NCBI GenBank assembly: GCA_017390245.1
Contig: JAFPCE010000128.1
Coordinates: 1 to 25,133 of the forward strand
Direction of reading: 5' to 3'
DNA: 25,133 nt
DNA from: Selenomonadaceae bacterium
Lineage (GTDB): Bacteria; Bacillota; Negativicutes; Selenomonadales; Selenomonadaceae
Below are positions 15,737 through 22,983 of this stretch, piece after piece; within the stretch, counting starts at the first letter, position 1; each line of letters opens with the position of its first letter. Position numbers and translations under genes: made by a program. A model generated the notes under the pieces. The model ran no database searches and was not told where the DNA came from. It saw only the letters and a program-made list of their open reading frames with translations.

Positions 15737-16618
15737 ATGCTAAAGAAAATTTTTCATCATGCCAAGTCTGAGGCAGATTGCTCCAAGCTCTGCTGTACGA
15801 AAATCGAGCATTTTGGCGTGAAGGCTGGCAATAATGTGATTTTTGCTGATGTGAATATGCATGTGCACTGTGGCCAGCTGACGGCCATTATAGGCCCTAA
15901 TGGTGCAGGCAAAAGCACCCTCTTAAAGGCTATTTTAGGTGAAATCAGCCATAGTGGTGAGCTGAAATACACAGATGCCAAGGGGAAGCACACAGGCCAT
16001 CCTGTTATAGGCTACGTGCCTCAGTACCTGAAATTTGATGTCAGTGCGCCCATTACTGTGGAGGATTTGTTTGCAGCGTCCTTAAGCAGCAGGCCTGTAT
16101 GGCTGCTGCCGGTAAGCAATCGGGAAAAAATCCTCACCAGCCTGAAGCGGGTGAAGGCAGCTGAGCTCATAGACAGGCGTTTAGGTGCCCTTTCTGGCGG
16201 TGAACTGCAGAGAGTTCTGCTGGCACTGGCACTGCAGCCTATGCCGGATTTACTGCTTCTGGATGAGCCTGTTTCTGGTGTGGATCAAAATGGCCTGGAG
16301 CTGTTTTATGAGATTTTAGAGGATTTGCAGAATAATGAGGATATGGCCATTATTCTGATTTCCCATGATTTAAATATGGTGGCAAGACATGCAGACCAGG
16401 TAGTGCTTTTAAACAAGGGGATTGTGTGCCAGGGCACTTCCCAGCAGGTTTTTGGCGACCCACGTACCAGGAAAATCTTCGGCGTGCTGGCTGGGGACAG
16501 ATACAGCGGCAATCCAGGAGGCACCGGCTTTGTATGGGTAGAGCACCAGAAGCGCGCTGGCTGCGGCTGCCCAGAATGCCAGGCGGATAATGAACCAGAA
16601 GCAAAGGAGGAGAAGTAA
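15737..16618 (+). CDS. Metal (Zn/Mn type) ABC transporter ATP-binding protein
   Basis: ATPase of a ZnuC/MntB-type importer. It has 293 aa. Walker A GPNGAGKS is at 53-60, the signature LSGGELQRV at 152-160, Walker B LLLLDEP at 172-178 and the switch SHD at 209-211. The protein is longer than typical ZnuC. The N-terminus carries C15, C19 and C20. An extra C-terminal tail contains H270 and C276-G-C-P-E-C281, a possible metal-binding or regulatory site. The start follows GAGGA. Its stop overlaps the permease ATG (TAATG). No substrate-binding protein gene is adjacent. The metal is inferred from family only. Confidence 0.9.
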   Translation: MLKKIFHHAKSEADCSKLCCTKIEHFGVKAGNNVIFADVNMHVHCGQLTAIIGPNGAGKSTLLKAILGEISHSGELKYTDAKGKHTGHPVIGYVPQYLKFDVSAPITVEDLFAASLSSRPVWLLPVSNREKILTSLKRVKAAELIDRRLGALSGGELQRVLLALALQPMPDLLLLDEPVSGVDQNGLELFYEILEDLQNNEDMAIILISHDLNMVARHADQVVLLNKGIVCQGTSQQVFGDPRTRKIFGVLAGDRYSGNPGGTGFVWVEHQKRAGCGCPECQADNEPEAKEEK

Positions 16619-17460
16619 TGGACGCAATTTATAGCATCATGGATGCCATACTTCCCTTTTCCTGGCTGAGCTTTGATTTTATGAAAAATGCCCTGCTGGC
16701 AGTGCTGTTGATTACACCGCTTTTTGGCATCTTAAGTACTATGGTGGTTAGCAATCACATGGCCTTTTTCTCTGATTCGCTGGGTCATGGGGCTTTCACT
16801 GGTTTAGCTATTGGTGCAGTGGTGGGAATATTTTCACCTATGTCATCACTGATTATGTTTTCCGTGATTTTTGCTTTGCTGATTACCTGGATAAAAAATA
16901 AGAGCAAGGCCAGCACTGATACCATTATTGGTGTGTTTTCCTCTACAGGCATTGCCCTGGGCTTAATGCTCATGTCCTACGGTGGCAGCTTTAATAAATA
17001 TGCTACGTACTTAATAGGTGATATTTTAAGTATTACGCCAGAGGAGCTGGGCATGCTGCTGCTAGTGCTGGTGCTGGTACTGGTACTGTGGGGGCTGCTG
17101 TTTAACAAATTGCTGCTACTTAGCATTAATCAGTCCTTCGCTAAAAGCAGAGGTGTTAATATCATGCTGGTGGAGGGCATCTTCGCAGCTATGGTGGCAG
17201 TGGTAGTAGCCATCAGCATCCAGTGGGTAGGCTTATTGATTATTAATTCCCTGCTGGTACTGCCAGCTGCAGCAGCCCGCAACGTGGCCAGCAGCGTGAA
17301 GCAGTATCATGTATTTTCTGTAGCCTTTGCCCTGCTGTCTGGCATCAGCGGCCTGGTGATGTCCTATTACTGCAGTATGGCCACTGGCGCAACCATTGTG
17401 GTGCTTGCGGCAGCTATTTTCTTTATAACCTTTGGGCTCAGGGGGAGAATGGTTAGGTAA
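16618..17460 (+). CDS. Metal (Zn/Mn type) ABC transporter permease, ABC-3 family
   Basis: Integral membrane partner of the preceding ATPase. It has 280 aa with about eight hydrophobic segments. Family signatures are STMVVSNHMAFFSDSLGHGAFTGLAIG (about 40-66) and the later LLIINSLLVLPAAAARNVA (about 204-222), as in ZnuB/MntC/TroC permeases. The ATG overlaps the ATPase stop by one base and follows GGAGGAG, so it is translationally coupled. The operon ends here; a palindromic element begins 34 nt after the stop. A periplasmic metal-binding protein must be encoded elsewhere. Confidence 0.92.
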   Translation: MDAIYSIMDAILPFSWLSFDFMKNALLAVLLITPLFGILSTMVVSNHMAFFSDSLGHGAFTGLAIGAVVGIFSPMSSLIMFSVIFALLITWIKNKSKASTDTIIGVFSSTGIALGLMLMSYGGSFNKYATYLIGDILSITPEELGMLLLVLVLVLVLWGLLFNKLLLLSINQSFAKSRGVNIMLVEGIFAAMVAVVVAISIQWVGLLIINSLLVLPAAAARNVASSVKQYHVFSVAFALLSGISGLVMSYYCSMATGATIVVLAAAIFFITFGLRGRMVR

Positions 17461-17494
17461 ATGGATGCGTGATAAAAAGCATGTAATCTCTTTT

Positions 17495-17676
17495 GCCACG
17501 GCCATATAACCTACACAGGACGCTCTCGCTTTGAGGAGTAACTAAGGCGAGCACGATTTTGTTCCAAAATCTTGCTAAATCCCTGCCTAGTGGAACTAAG
17601 CTCTGACTGCGCTTAGCTTGTCAATCGCTAAGTACCAAGGCTCTCCACAACCTGTTTAAGGTTATATGGCCGTGGC
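17495..17676. repeat. 182-bp palindromic intergenic element with 18-bp terminal inverted repeats
   Basis: Left arm GCCACGGCCATATAACCT (17495-17512) and right arm AGGTTATATGGCCGTGGC (17659-17676) are exact reverse complements. ACAGG/CCTGT just inside them extends the stem. The interior has more hairpins: GATTTTG/CAAAATC (17555-17571), CTAAGC/GCTTAG (about 17606-17616) and CTCGCTTT/AAGGCGAG. It encodes no protein. It looks like a MITE-like element or a structured intergenic repeat. I see no clear target-site duplication. It may also act as terminator for the upstream transporter operon. Bases 17540-17576 recur in inverted orientation at 20252-20288. Confidence 0.7.
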
Positions 17677-17731
17677 GACTCCAAGTGTATTGGCAAAGAA
17701 AAAGTTTGACTGCTTGTGGACAGGGTAAGAC

Positions 17732-17760
17732 TTGCTTATTTTGCAGGATAATGCTATACT
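17732..17760 (+). promoter_or_regulatory. Predicted promoter for tRNA-Arg (and probably the receptor transcript)
   Basis: TTGCTT (17732-17737), a 17-nt spacer and TATACT (17755-17760). Transcription would begin near 17767, 24 nt before the tRNA. No separate promoter is visible between the tRNA and riboswitch 2. Confidence 0.5.
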
Positions 17761-17790
17761 TGCAAAGGTAGTTTGTGGAAAGCTATTATT

Positions 17791-17865
17791 GCGCTCGTAG
17801 TCCAGTGGATAGGACGTTAGCCTCCGGAGCTGAAGGCGTGGGTTCGACTCCCGCCGAGCGCACCA
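17791..17865 (+). tRNA. tRNA-Arg (anticodon CCG)
   Basis: The cloverleaf folds fully. Acceptor GCGCTCG pairs with CGAGCGC, the anticodon stem TTAGC/GCTGA encloses loop CTCCGGA with anticodon CCG (reading CGG), and the T-loop is GGTTCGACTCC. The 3' CCA is encoded in the DNA. A T-run follows at once, and cobalamin riboswitch 2 starts about 28 nt later. Confidence 0.97.
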
Positions 17866-17892
17866 TTTTTGTTTACAACAGTATAGGGATGG

Positions 17893-18101
17893 AGCAGGTG
17901 CTTTATGCATAATAGAGAAACCGGTTTAAGGCCGGTACGGTCCCGCCACTGTAACAGGGAGCGAATTGTAATATGTCACTGGAGCAATCTGGGAAGGCAC
18001 AAGGAGCTATGATCTGGAGTCAGGAGAACTGCCTGCTTAACAATCACCGTAAAGGATGTTTTAGATTATTCCTTTGGACTCACGAGCGATGAGCAGGAGA
18101 T
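17893..18101 (+). ncRNA. Cobalamin riboswitch 2, upstream of the BtuB-like receptor
   Basis: Has the cobalamin riboswitch core: AGGTGC at the 5' end, CGGTCCCGCCACTGTAACAG (17938-17957), GGGAAGGCACAAGGAGCTA and the B12 box GAGTCAGGAGAACTGCCTG (18017-18035). It lies ahead of an intrinsic terminator and the TonB-dependent receptor gene. Bound cobalamin should therefore end transcription before the receptor is made. The core is nearly the same as riboswitch 1. Boundaries are approximate. Confidence 0.95.
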
Positions 18102-18127
18102 TAGACTGTTTATAAAGGTATATGGAT

Positions 18128-18170
18128 AGCCTGATTGCTTGCAAAGAGCAACCAGGCTGTTTTTATTTTT
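18128..18170 (+). terminator. Intrinsic terminator of riboswitch 2 (expression platform)
   Basis: AGCCTGATTGCT (18128-18139) pairs with AGCAACCAGGCT (18147-18158), with one A-C mismatch, followed by TTTTTATTTTT. It ends about 26 nt before the receptor start, as expected for transcriptional control. Confidence 0.88.
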
Positions 18171-18195
18171 GTGTATATGAGGGAGACGATTCAGG

Positions 18196-20106
18196 ATGAA
18201 GAAAAAGCAATTGGGTATCCAGATTGTTGCAGCTATTTTGTCTGCTGGTTTGCTGTCAGGAAGTGCCTATGCAGCAGAGGATATGGATTATGGCATGGAG
18301 GATGTAGTAGTAACTGCTGAGAAGATTCCTACCAAGCGTGCCCAGACTCCAGCTAATGTGGCTGTAGTAACTGCTGAGGAGATTGCAGGCCATCACTATC
18401 AGGATGTGGCTGAGGCTCTTAACCATGTGAATGGCGTGAACATTGTTAAGTCTGGTGCTGACCAGCAGCATGTTGTTACCTTAAATGGCGACTCTCGTGT
18501 TATTGTGATGCTAAATGGCAGACGTCTGAACAATGATCAGGGCTTTTCCATTGGAAGATATTCTGTGGATTTAAATCAGATTCCAACGGTGGAGAATATT
18601 GAGCGCATTGAGATAGTCAAGGGCGGTGCTTCTGCTCTCTACGGCAGTGATGCTGTTGGCGGCGTTATCAATGTTATTACCAAGAAGGATTACGGTCCTG
18701 TTAAGTTCAAGCTGCAGCATGCTGGTGGTTCCTGGGGCAATCATACCTACAGCCTCACAGGCCAGGGCAGTGAGAAGTACATAAACTGGTTCATGTATGG
18801 TGCTTTGGAGAAGCAGTCCTACAAGTATGTCCATTTTGCTGGCAATGATTATTCCAGCCCAGAAAGCTCTGAGAAGAATAACCGCTTTGCCTTTAACATG
18901 ATTCGCCGCATTGATGATACTTCTTCTGTGGCTTTGGATTTTGAGCATACCTCTATCCATACTAATCTTGTTAACTTCAGGAAGACTGGCAATACCTATG
19001 GCTTTAATACTGCAGGCAGAAGTCTTTTAGATGAAAACTTTAACAATGTGGGTGTAACCTTTAACTTCAAGGAGGGCACTGCAGCGCCTGGATATTTGCG
19101 TTTCTACCATAACTATTCCTGGATTGATAACTTTGGTGCTTATAATACTACCACCAATGGCTTAGATTATCAGAATGGCTGGCAGTTAGATGATAACAAT
19201 ACACTGATTGCAGGCTTTGAGTTCAAGCGCAGCATTTCTAGTAATGTCTCCAATAGCTATGAGGATAAGACCATTAACAACAGAGCATATTTTGTGCAGG
19301 ATACCATGAAGCTGGGGGATAAGTGGACCTTCGTTCCTGGCCTCCGTGCTGATAAACATGACAGCTTCGGTACTCACTGGTCTCCAAAGGCTGCTTTAAA
19401 CTATCAGGCAGATGATAAGCTGCAGCTCTATGCAAACTGGGGCCGCGTCTTTAAGGCACCTACTGCTGATGATATGTTCTACAATGTTGATATGAGCATG
19501 TATGGTTATGGTAAATTTATAGGCAATCCAAACCTGAAGCCTGAGTCTGGCTACACCCAGTCTGTTGGTGCTAACTATACCTTCACTGAGGGCACTACCT
19601 TAGGTGTTAATGTATTCCAGTCTGAGATTCATGATGCTATTGCATGGCAGCGTGTTGGCGGGGATAGCTACATGGCTAATAACCAGAATGAGAAGAAGAG
19701 CGGCATTGAGCTGAACTTTGACAGACGCATCAATGATAACTGGAGCTATCAGTTAGGCTATACCTATACCAACTGCAAGGTGGATACTGGTAATGGCAAT
19801 GGTCTGGTGCGTGATACTGAGTTCTTGCAGCCAAATGGCTATCATGCAGCAGTTACCTACAAGAATGACAAGCTGTATGCAAGCTTAGAGGGCCGTTATG
19901 CAACTGGCCTGGATAACCGTTCCTACAACAATAGCTGCTTCCATGTATGGGATTTGAATGTAAGCTATGATATTAACAAGAACAGGACTGTGTTCTTTAA
20001 GGTGAATAACCTGACTAATTCTGAGTATTATCTGCGTTCTGGTTTAGGTACATACTATCCAGGTACTGGCAGATTCTTCCAGATTGGCATGAGCTATAAC
20101 TTCTAA
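18196..20106 (+). CDS. TonB-dependent outer-membrane receptor, BtuB-like (probable cobalamin uptake)
   Basis: Outer-membrane 22-strand barrel with N-terminal plug, taking up cobalamin or a related corrinoid with energy from TonB. It has 636 aa. A signal peptide (1 to about 26, ending A-Y-A) is followed by a TonB box-like EDVVVTAEK at 35-43. The plug domain runs from about 48 to 155 and shows VIVMLNGRRL, IERIEIVKGGASALYGSDAVGGVINVI in overlapping segments. The barrel ends QIGMSYNF, with the terminal Phe used by the BAM machinery. The ATG follows GGGAGA. Cobalamin specificity rests on the upstream riboswitch and general BtuB likeness, not on ligand residues. I therefore leave the symbol blank. 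Confidence 0.93.
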   Translation: MKKKQLGIQIVAAILSAGLLSGSAYAAEDMDYGMEDVVVTAEKIPTKRAQTPANVAVVTAEEIAGHHYQDVAEALNHVNGVNIVKSGADQQHVVTLNGDSRVIVMLNGRRLNNDQGFSIGRYSVDLNQIPTVENIERIEIVKGGASALYGSDAVGGVINVITKKDYGPVKFKLQHAGGSWGNHTYSLTGQGSEKYINWFMYGALEKQSYKYVHFAGNDYSSPESSEKNNRFAFNMIRRIDDTSSVALDFEHTSIHTNLVNFRKTGNTYGFNTAGRSLLDENFNNVGVTFNFKEGTAAPGYLRFYHNYSWIDNFGAYNTTTNGLDYQNGWQLDDNNTLIAGFEFKRSISSNVSNSYEDKTINNRAYFVQDTMKLGDKWTFVPGLRADKHDSFGTHWSPKAALNYQADDKLQLYANWGRVFKAPTADDMFYNVDMSMYGYGKFIGNPNLKPESGYTQSVGANYTFTEGTTLGVNVFQSEIHDAIAWQRVGGDSYMANNQNEKKSGIELNFDRRINDNWSYQLGYTYTNCKVDTGNGNGLVRDTEFLQPNGYHAAVTYKNDKLYASLEGRYATGLDNRSYNNSCFHVWDLNVSYDINKNRTVFFKVNNLTNSEYYLRSGLGTYYPGTGRFFQIGMSYNF

Positions 20107-20133
20107 AATTTTATAATTGGCTGTAAATAATTT

Positions 20134-20163
20134 GCCCGCTGCTTTTGACAGCGGGCATTTTTT
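20134..20163 (+). terminator. Intrinsic terminator of the receptor gene
   Basis: GCCCGCTG (20134-20141) pairs with CAGCGGGC (20149-20156), followed by six T residues (20158-20163). Confidence 0.92.
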
Positions 20164-20202
20164 CTGTATGAAGGTAAGGGAAAACAATCCATAAGGTAGG
20201 TT

Positions 20203-20291
20203 ATTGCAAAGTACTTCGCCACAGGTATATACCGCACGATCAACTAAAGTGAGCTGGATTTTCGCAGAAAATCCAGCTCGCCTTAGTTTCG
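20203..20291. repeat. Intergenic repeat with long hairpin, related to the 17.5-kb element
   Basis: GAGCTGGATTTTC (20251-20263) and GAAAATCCAGCTC (20267-20279) form a perfect 13-bp stem with a 3-nt loop. AACTAA/TTAGTT extends it with two imperfect positions (20242-20288). Read on the minus strand, 20288-20252 matches 17540-17576 at about 30 of 37 positions. ATTGCAAAGTACT (20203-20215) is close to motifs at 10769-10781 (reverse complement) and 17624-17636. No gene is present here. Confidence 0.6.
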
Positions 20292-20317
20292 GGAGAATGC
20301 AATTATTTTTTGCACAT

Positions 20318-20366
20318 AAAAAGCACCGGGCTGATGCTGGGAGGACATCAGTTGCCGGTGCTTTTT
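20318..20366. terminator. Bidirectional terminator between the receptor and rubrerythrin genes
   Basis: AAAAAGCACCGG (20318-20329) pairs with CCGGTGCTTTTT (20355-20366), with CTGATG/CATCAG inside. The A-run and T-run at the two ends allow termination from either side. It lies about 70 nt beyond the rubrerythrin stop on the minus strand. The remaining sequence to 20437 shows nothing else. Confidence 0.82.
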
Positions 20367-20437
20367 GGGATTTAAGAGATTTTGTATCGGGAGTTATGGA
20401 GAAATCACGCTTTTAGGGGTAAGCATGATTTACAAAC

Positions 20438-20983
20438 TTATTTATTGAAATAGCGCTTTAAGAGGCCAGCGAAGCCACGGCAGTGACGTGCCTCATCCTT
20501 GCACATTTCATGTACGGTATCATGGATAGCATCCAGGTTCTGCTGCTTAGCCATAGTAGCCAGCTTCTTCTTGCCATCGCAAGCGCCGAACTCAGCATCT
20601 ACACGCATGGACAGGTTCTTTTCAGTGCTGTCAGTGAGAACCTCACCAAGGAGCTCTGCGAACTTAGCTGCATGCTCAGCCTCTTCCCAAGCGTAACGCT
20701 TGTAAGCCTCTGCGATTTCTGGATAGCCTTCACGGTCAGCTACACGAGACATTGCTAAGTACATACCAACCTCAGAGCACTCACCAGTGAAGTTGTCACG
20801 GAGCATGGAGATAATCTCAGGATCAACACCCTGTGCACAGCCTAAGCGATGCTCATCTGCCAGCTGCATCTCACCAACTACCTCTTTGAACTTGTCAGCG
20901 CCAACCTTACAGATAGGGCACTGTGCTGGTGGAGTGTCGCCCTCGTGAACATAACCGCATACAGTACATACAAACTTCTTCAT
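20438..20983 (-). CDS. Reverse-type rubrerythrin (N-terminal rubredoxin domain, di-iron peroxidase)
   Basis: Cytoplasmic NADH-linked peroxidase that protects anaerobes from hydrogen peroxide and oxygen. It has 181 aa. The rubredoxin Fe(Cys)4 site is at the N-terminus (C6-x2-C9 and C22-x2-C25), ahead of the ferritin-like four-helix domain. That order is reversed relative to classical rubrerythrin. Di-iron ligand motifs are ECSE (68-71), EEAEH (100-104), and E159 with DEARH (163-167). The start follows AGGAGG on the minus strand. It is a single gene, divergent from tsaE, with a dyad near its own promoter. Confidence 0.93.
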   Translation of the reverse strand: MKKFVCTVCGYVHEGDTPPAQCPICKVGADKFKEVVGEMQLADEHRLGCAQGVDPEIISMLRDNFTGECSEVGMYLAMSRVADREGYPEIAEAYKRYAWEEAEHAAKFAELLGEVLTDSTEKNLSMRVDAEFGACDGKKKLATMAKQQNLDAIHDTVHEMCKDEARHCRGFAGLLKRYFNK

Positions 20984-21030
20984 ATTTGTTTCCTCCTATA
21001 TATTCATAATACACAAATTGTTAAATAATC

Positions 21031-21091
21031 AGTACAGCTACACAATCTGTACTTACAAGCTTATTATAGCTAGATTATGGCAAAAAATAAA
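21031..21091 (-). promoter_or_regulatory. Rubrerythrin promoter with downstream dyad
   Basis: On the minus strand, TATAAT (plus positions 21063-21068) lies 17 nt after a weak -35, TTTATT (21086-21091). Just past the expected start site is the perfect dyad AGTACAG-N9-CTGTACT (21031-21053), about 50 nt before the ATG. It could be a repressor operator or a 5'-leader hairpin. It does not match the PerR box I know (TTATAATnATTATAA). Confidence 0.45.
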
Positions 21092-21245
21092 CCTTTATTT
21101 TATTAGATTTTGATTAATTTTCGGCCAATATGGGTAATAAGCTTGCAAATGCTCTGATTTTCATATAGAAGAATAATTAGTAATGGATAATTATTATCGA
21201 TAAGATTAATATTGTGGCAGAAAGCTTTTAAAATCACTGTAAACG

Positions 21246-21254
21246 TGATAAAAT
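21246..21254 (+). promoter_or_regulatory. Possible extended -10 promoter of tsaE
   Basis: TGATAAAAT gives an extended -10 (TGn plus TAAAAT) 36 nt before the tsaE start. The -35 region is not recognisable. The rest of 21092-21245 is AT-rich without other features. Confidence 0.35.
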
Positions 21255-21290
21255 TTCTTAGTTATAGTTATATAAAAATAGGAGAAAGAT

Positions 21291-21767
21291 ATGTTTCAAT
21301 ATATTTCTAACAGTCCTGAGGCTACAGCTGAGCTGGCAACAAAGCTGGCTGCTGTGATAAAGCCTGGCACTATTATCTGCCTGGAGGGAGACCTGGGGGC
21401 AGGGAAAACTCTTTTTGTGCAGAATCTGGCTAAGGCTCTGGGCATTGAGGAGAATGTTACCAGTCCTACCTTTAATTTAATGAATACCTATGAAGGCAAA
21501 ATGGTGATGTACCATTTTGATTTATACCGGCTGGAGCAGGAGTATGAGCTGGAGGATATTGGCTTTTACGACTATATCAGTGATGGTGACGGCCTGGTGG
21601 TGATTGAGTGGGCAGATAAGTTCTGTGACTGCCTGCCAGATGATTATATTCTGCTGGACATCCAGCGGGCTGAGGACGTGGAAAATCAGAGAATCCTGAG
21701 CTTTTCTCTCCGGGGAGAGGCTCTGGAGGATGTTTATAAGGAGATGGAAAAGCTGTGCCAATTTTAG
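21291..21767 (+). CDS. tsaE: tRNA t6A biosynthesis ATPase TsaE
   Basis: Small ATPase that works with TsaB and TsaD to make N6-threonylcarbamoyladenosine at A37 of tRNAs reading ANN codons. It has 158 aa. Walker A GDLGAGKT is at 33-40, TSPTFNL at 57-63, HFDLYRL at 75-81 and IEWADK near 105-110, all typical of the family. The ATG follows AGGAGAAAG. The 3' end overlaps tsaB by 13 nt, suggesting coupled translation. It leads the four-gene cluster tsaE-tsaB-rimI-tsaD. Confidence 0.96.
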   Translation: MFQYISNSPEATAELATKLAAVIKPGTIICLEGDLGAGKTLFVQNLAKALGIEENVTSPTFNLMNTYEGKMVMYHFDLYRLEQEYELEDIGFYDYISDGDGLVVIEWADKFCDCLPDDYILLDIQRAEDVENQRILSFSLRGEALEDVYKEMEKLCQF

Positions 21768-22477
21768 CAATAGATACTGCCACTATGGTTTCCAGTGTGG
21801 CGGTGGCAGATGCCGGGAAGCTTTTAGCGGAGCTGACAGTGCAGACCAGATTGACTCATTCTGAGACCTTGCTGCCGCATGTACAGCAGGTGCTGGAGAT
21901 GGCCAATACCAAAAAGCAGGATTTGGAGGCTGTGGCTGTCAGCATGGGACCTGGTTCCTTTACTGGCCTCAGGATTGGCCTGGCTACTGCCAAGGCTATT
22001 GCCTACGGACTGAACATCCCTATTATCGGGGTGCCTACCATGGAGGCGCTGGCCTGGCATTATCCAGTGCCAGGGGTGGCAGTAGTGCCATTTATTGATG
22101 CCCAGAAAAATAATGTTTATACCAATATATATACCTGGGAAAAGGGTGAGCCAAAAGCTCAAGGGGATATCCAGGTTATGACCATAGATGATGCTGTTTT
22201 ATTTTGCAGCCAGCAGGATATGCCTGTAATGGCGGTGGGGGATATAGCAGCAAAGAAGCTGAAGGCCAGGGAAAATCTGCCGGTTAATCTCTATATAGGG
22301 CCACAGCATCTGGTGATGCCAAGGGCTGCTAATGTGGCTATGGCTGGCTTGAAGCGGCTGGAGAAAGAAATGGTGGATTCGGTAATGGACTTGGAGCCTG
22401 TATATATCCGCCGTTCTGCTGCGGAGGAAATGCTGGCGAAAAAGCAGGCAGAGGCTGCCAAGGCAAAGGAAAGCTAA
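21755..22477 (+). CDS. tsaB: tRNA t6A biosynthesis protein TsaB
   Basis: Scaffold partner of TsaD and TsaE in t6A formation; ASKHA fold but not itself the transferase. It has 240 aa. Characteristic segments are ILAIDTATM at the N-terminus, TRLTHSETLLPHV (about 32-44), VSMGPGSFTGLRIGLATAKA (about 63-82) and a C-terminal PVYIRRSAAEEML. The start is GTG at 21755, which overlaps the end of tsaE and follows AAGGAG. No in-frame ATG nearby would preserve the N-terminal strand. Confidence 0.95.
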   Translation: MPILAIDTATMVSSVAVADAGKLLAELTVQTRLTHSETLLPHVQQVLEMANTKKQDLEAVAVSMGPGSFTGLRIGLATAKAIAYGLNIPIIGVPTMEALAWHYPVPGVAVVPFIDAQKNNVYTNIYTWEKGEPKAQGDIQVMTIDDAVLFCSQQDMPVMAVGDIAAKKLKARENLPVNLYIGPQHLVMPRAANVAMAGLKRLEKEMVDSVMDLEPVYIRRSAAEEMLAKKQAEAAKAKES

Positions 22478-22522
22478 GAAAGCTGATAAAACTAGGAATA
22501 TTAAAAGGAAAGTACAGATATA

Positions 22523-22972
22523 ATGATAGAATATCGCCGTATGGTGCCAGAGGATGCAGACGGGGTAGCCAGAGTGGAAAAGGCCTGTATGCCAGTGCCC
22601 TGGTCCCGGGAATCCTTCTGGCAGGAGGCTGCAAATACTGATGCCTATTATCTTTTAGGCATAGATACAGACAAGGATAATCTGATTATGGCCTATGCTG
22701 GCTGCTGGGTACTGGGAAACGAAGGCCATATTACCAATGTAGCTGTAGATCCTGACTATCAGGGACAGGGCATGGGCAGGAAATTAATGGAAAAGCTGGT
22801 GGAGGCGGTGAAGCCTCTGGGAGTGGATTCCATGACCTTGGAGGTGCGTCCTTCCAATACCAGAGCCCTGGCTTTGTATGAAAAGCTGGGGTTTAAAAGC
22901 GTAGGTAGGCGGCCTAAATACTATACCCAGCCCGTTGAGGATGCAGAGATTATGTGGAATACACATATATAA
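22523..22972 (+). CDS. rimI: GNAT acetyltransferase, RimI (ribosomal protein bS18 N-acetyltransferase) type
   Basis: Predicted N-terminal protein acetyltransferase using acetyl-CoA. It has 149 aa, the normal RimI length. The acetyl-CoA loop is in VDPDYQGQGMGRKLM (about 76-90). The later EVRPSNTRALALYEKLGF matches RimI closely. Position between tsaB and tsaD is the conserved bacterial order and supports the assignment, though actual substrates of RimI homologues vary. The stop overlaps a possible tsaD start codon. Confidence 0.9.
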   Translation: MIEYRRMVPEDADGVARVEKACMPVPWSRESFWQEAANTDAYYLLGIDTDKDNLIMAYAGCWVLGNEGHITNVAVDPDYQGQGMGRKLMEKLVEAVKPLGVDSMTLEVRPSNTRALALYEKLGFKSVGRRPKYYTQPVEDAEIMWNTHI

Positions 22973-22983
22973 TGGAGATAATT

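Noticed and set aside
17662..17910. An 82-codon minus-strand frame with WCARRESNPRLQLRRLTSY
   Set aside because: It is the antisense translation of the tRNA-Arg gene, a familiar false protein; no ribosome binding site or coding character.
18135..18320. A 61-codon plus-strand frame at the receptor start
   Set aside because: It starts inside the riboswitch terminator and overlaps the receptor gene out of frame.
20204..20416. A 70-codon frame between the receptor and rubrerythrin genes
   Set aside because: It runs through the repeat hairpin and the bidirectional terminator and has no ribosome binding site.
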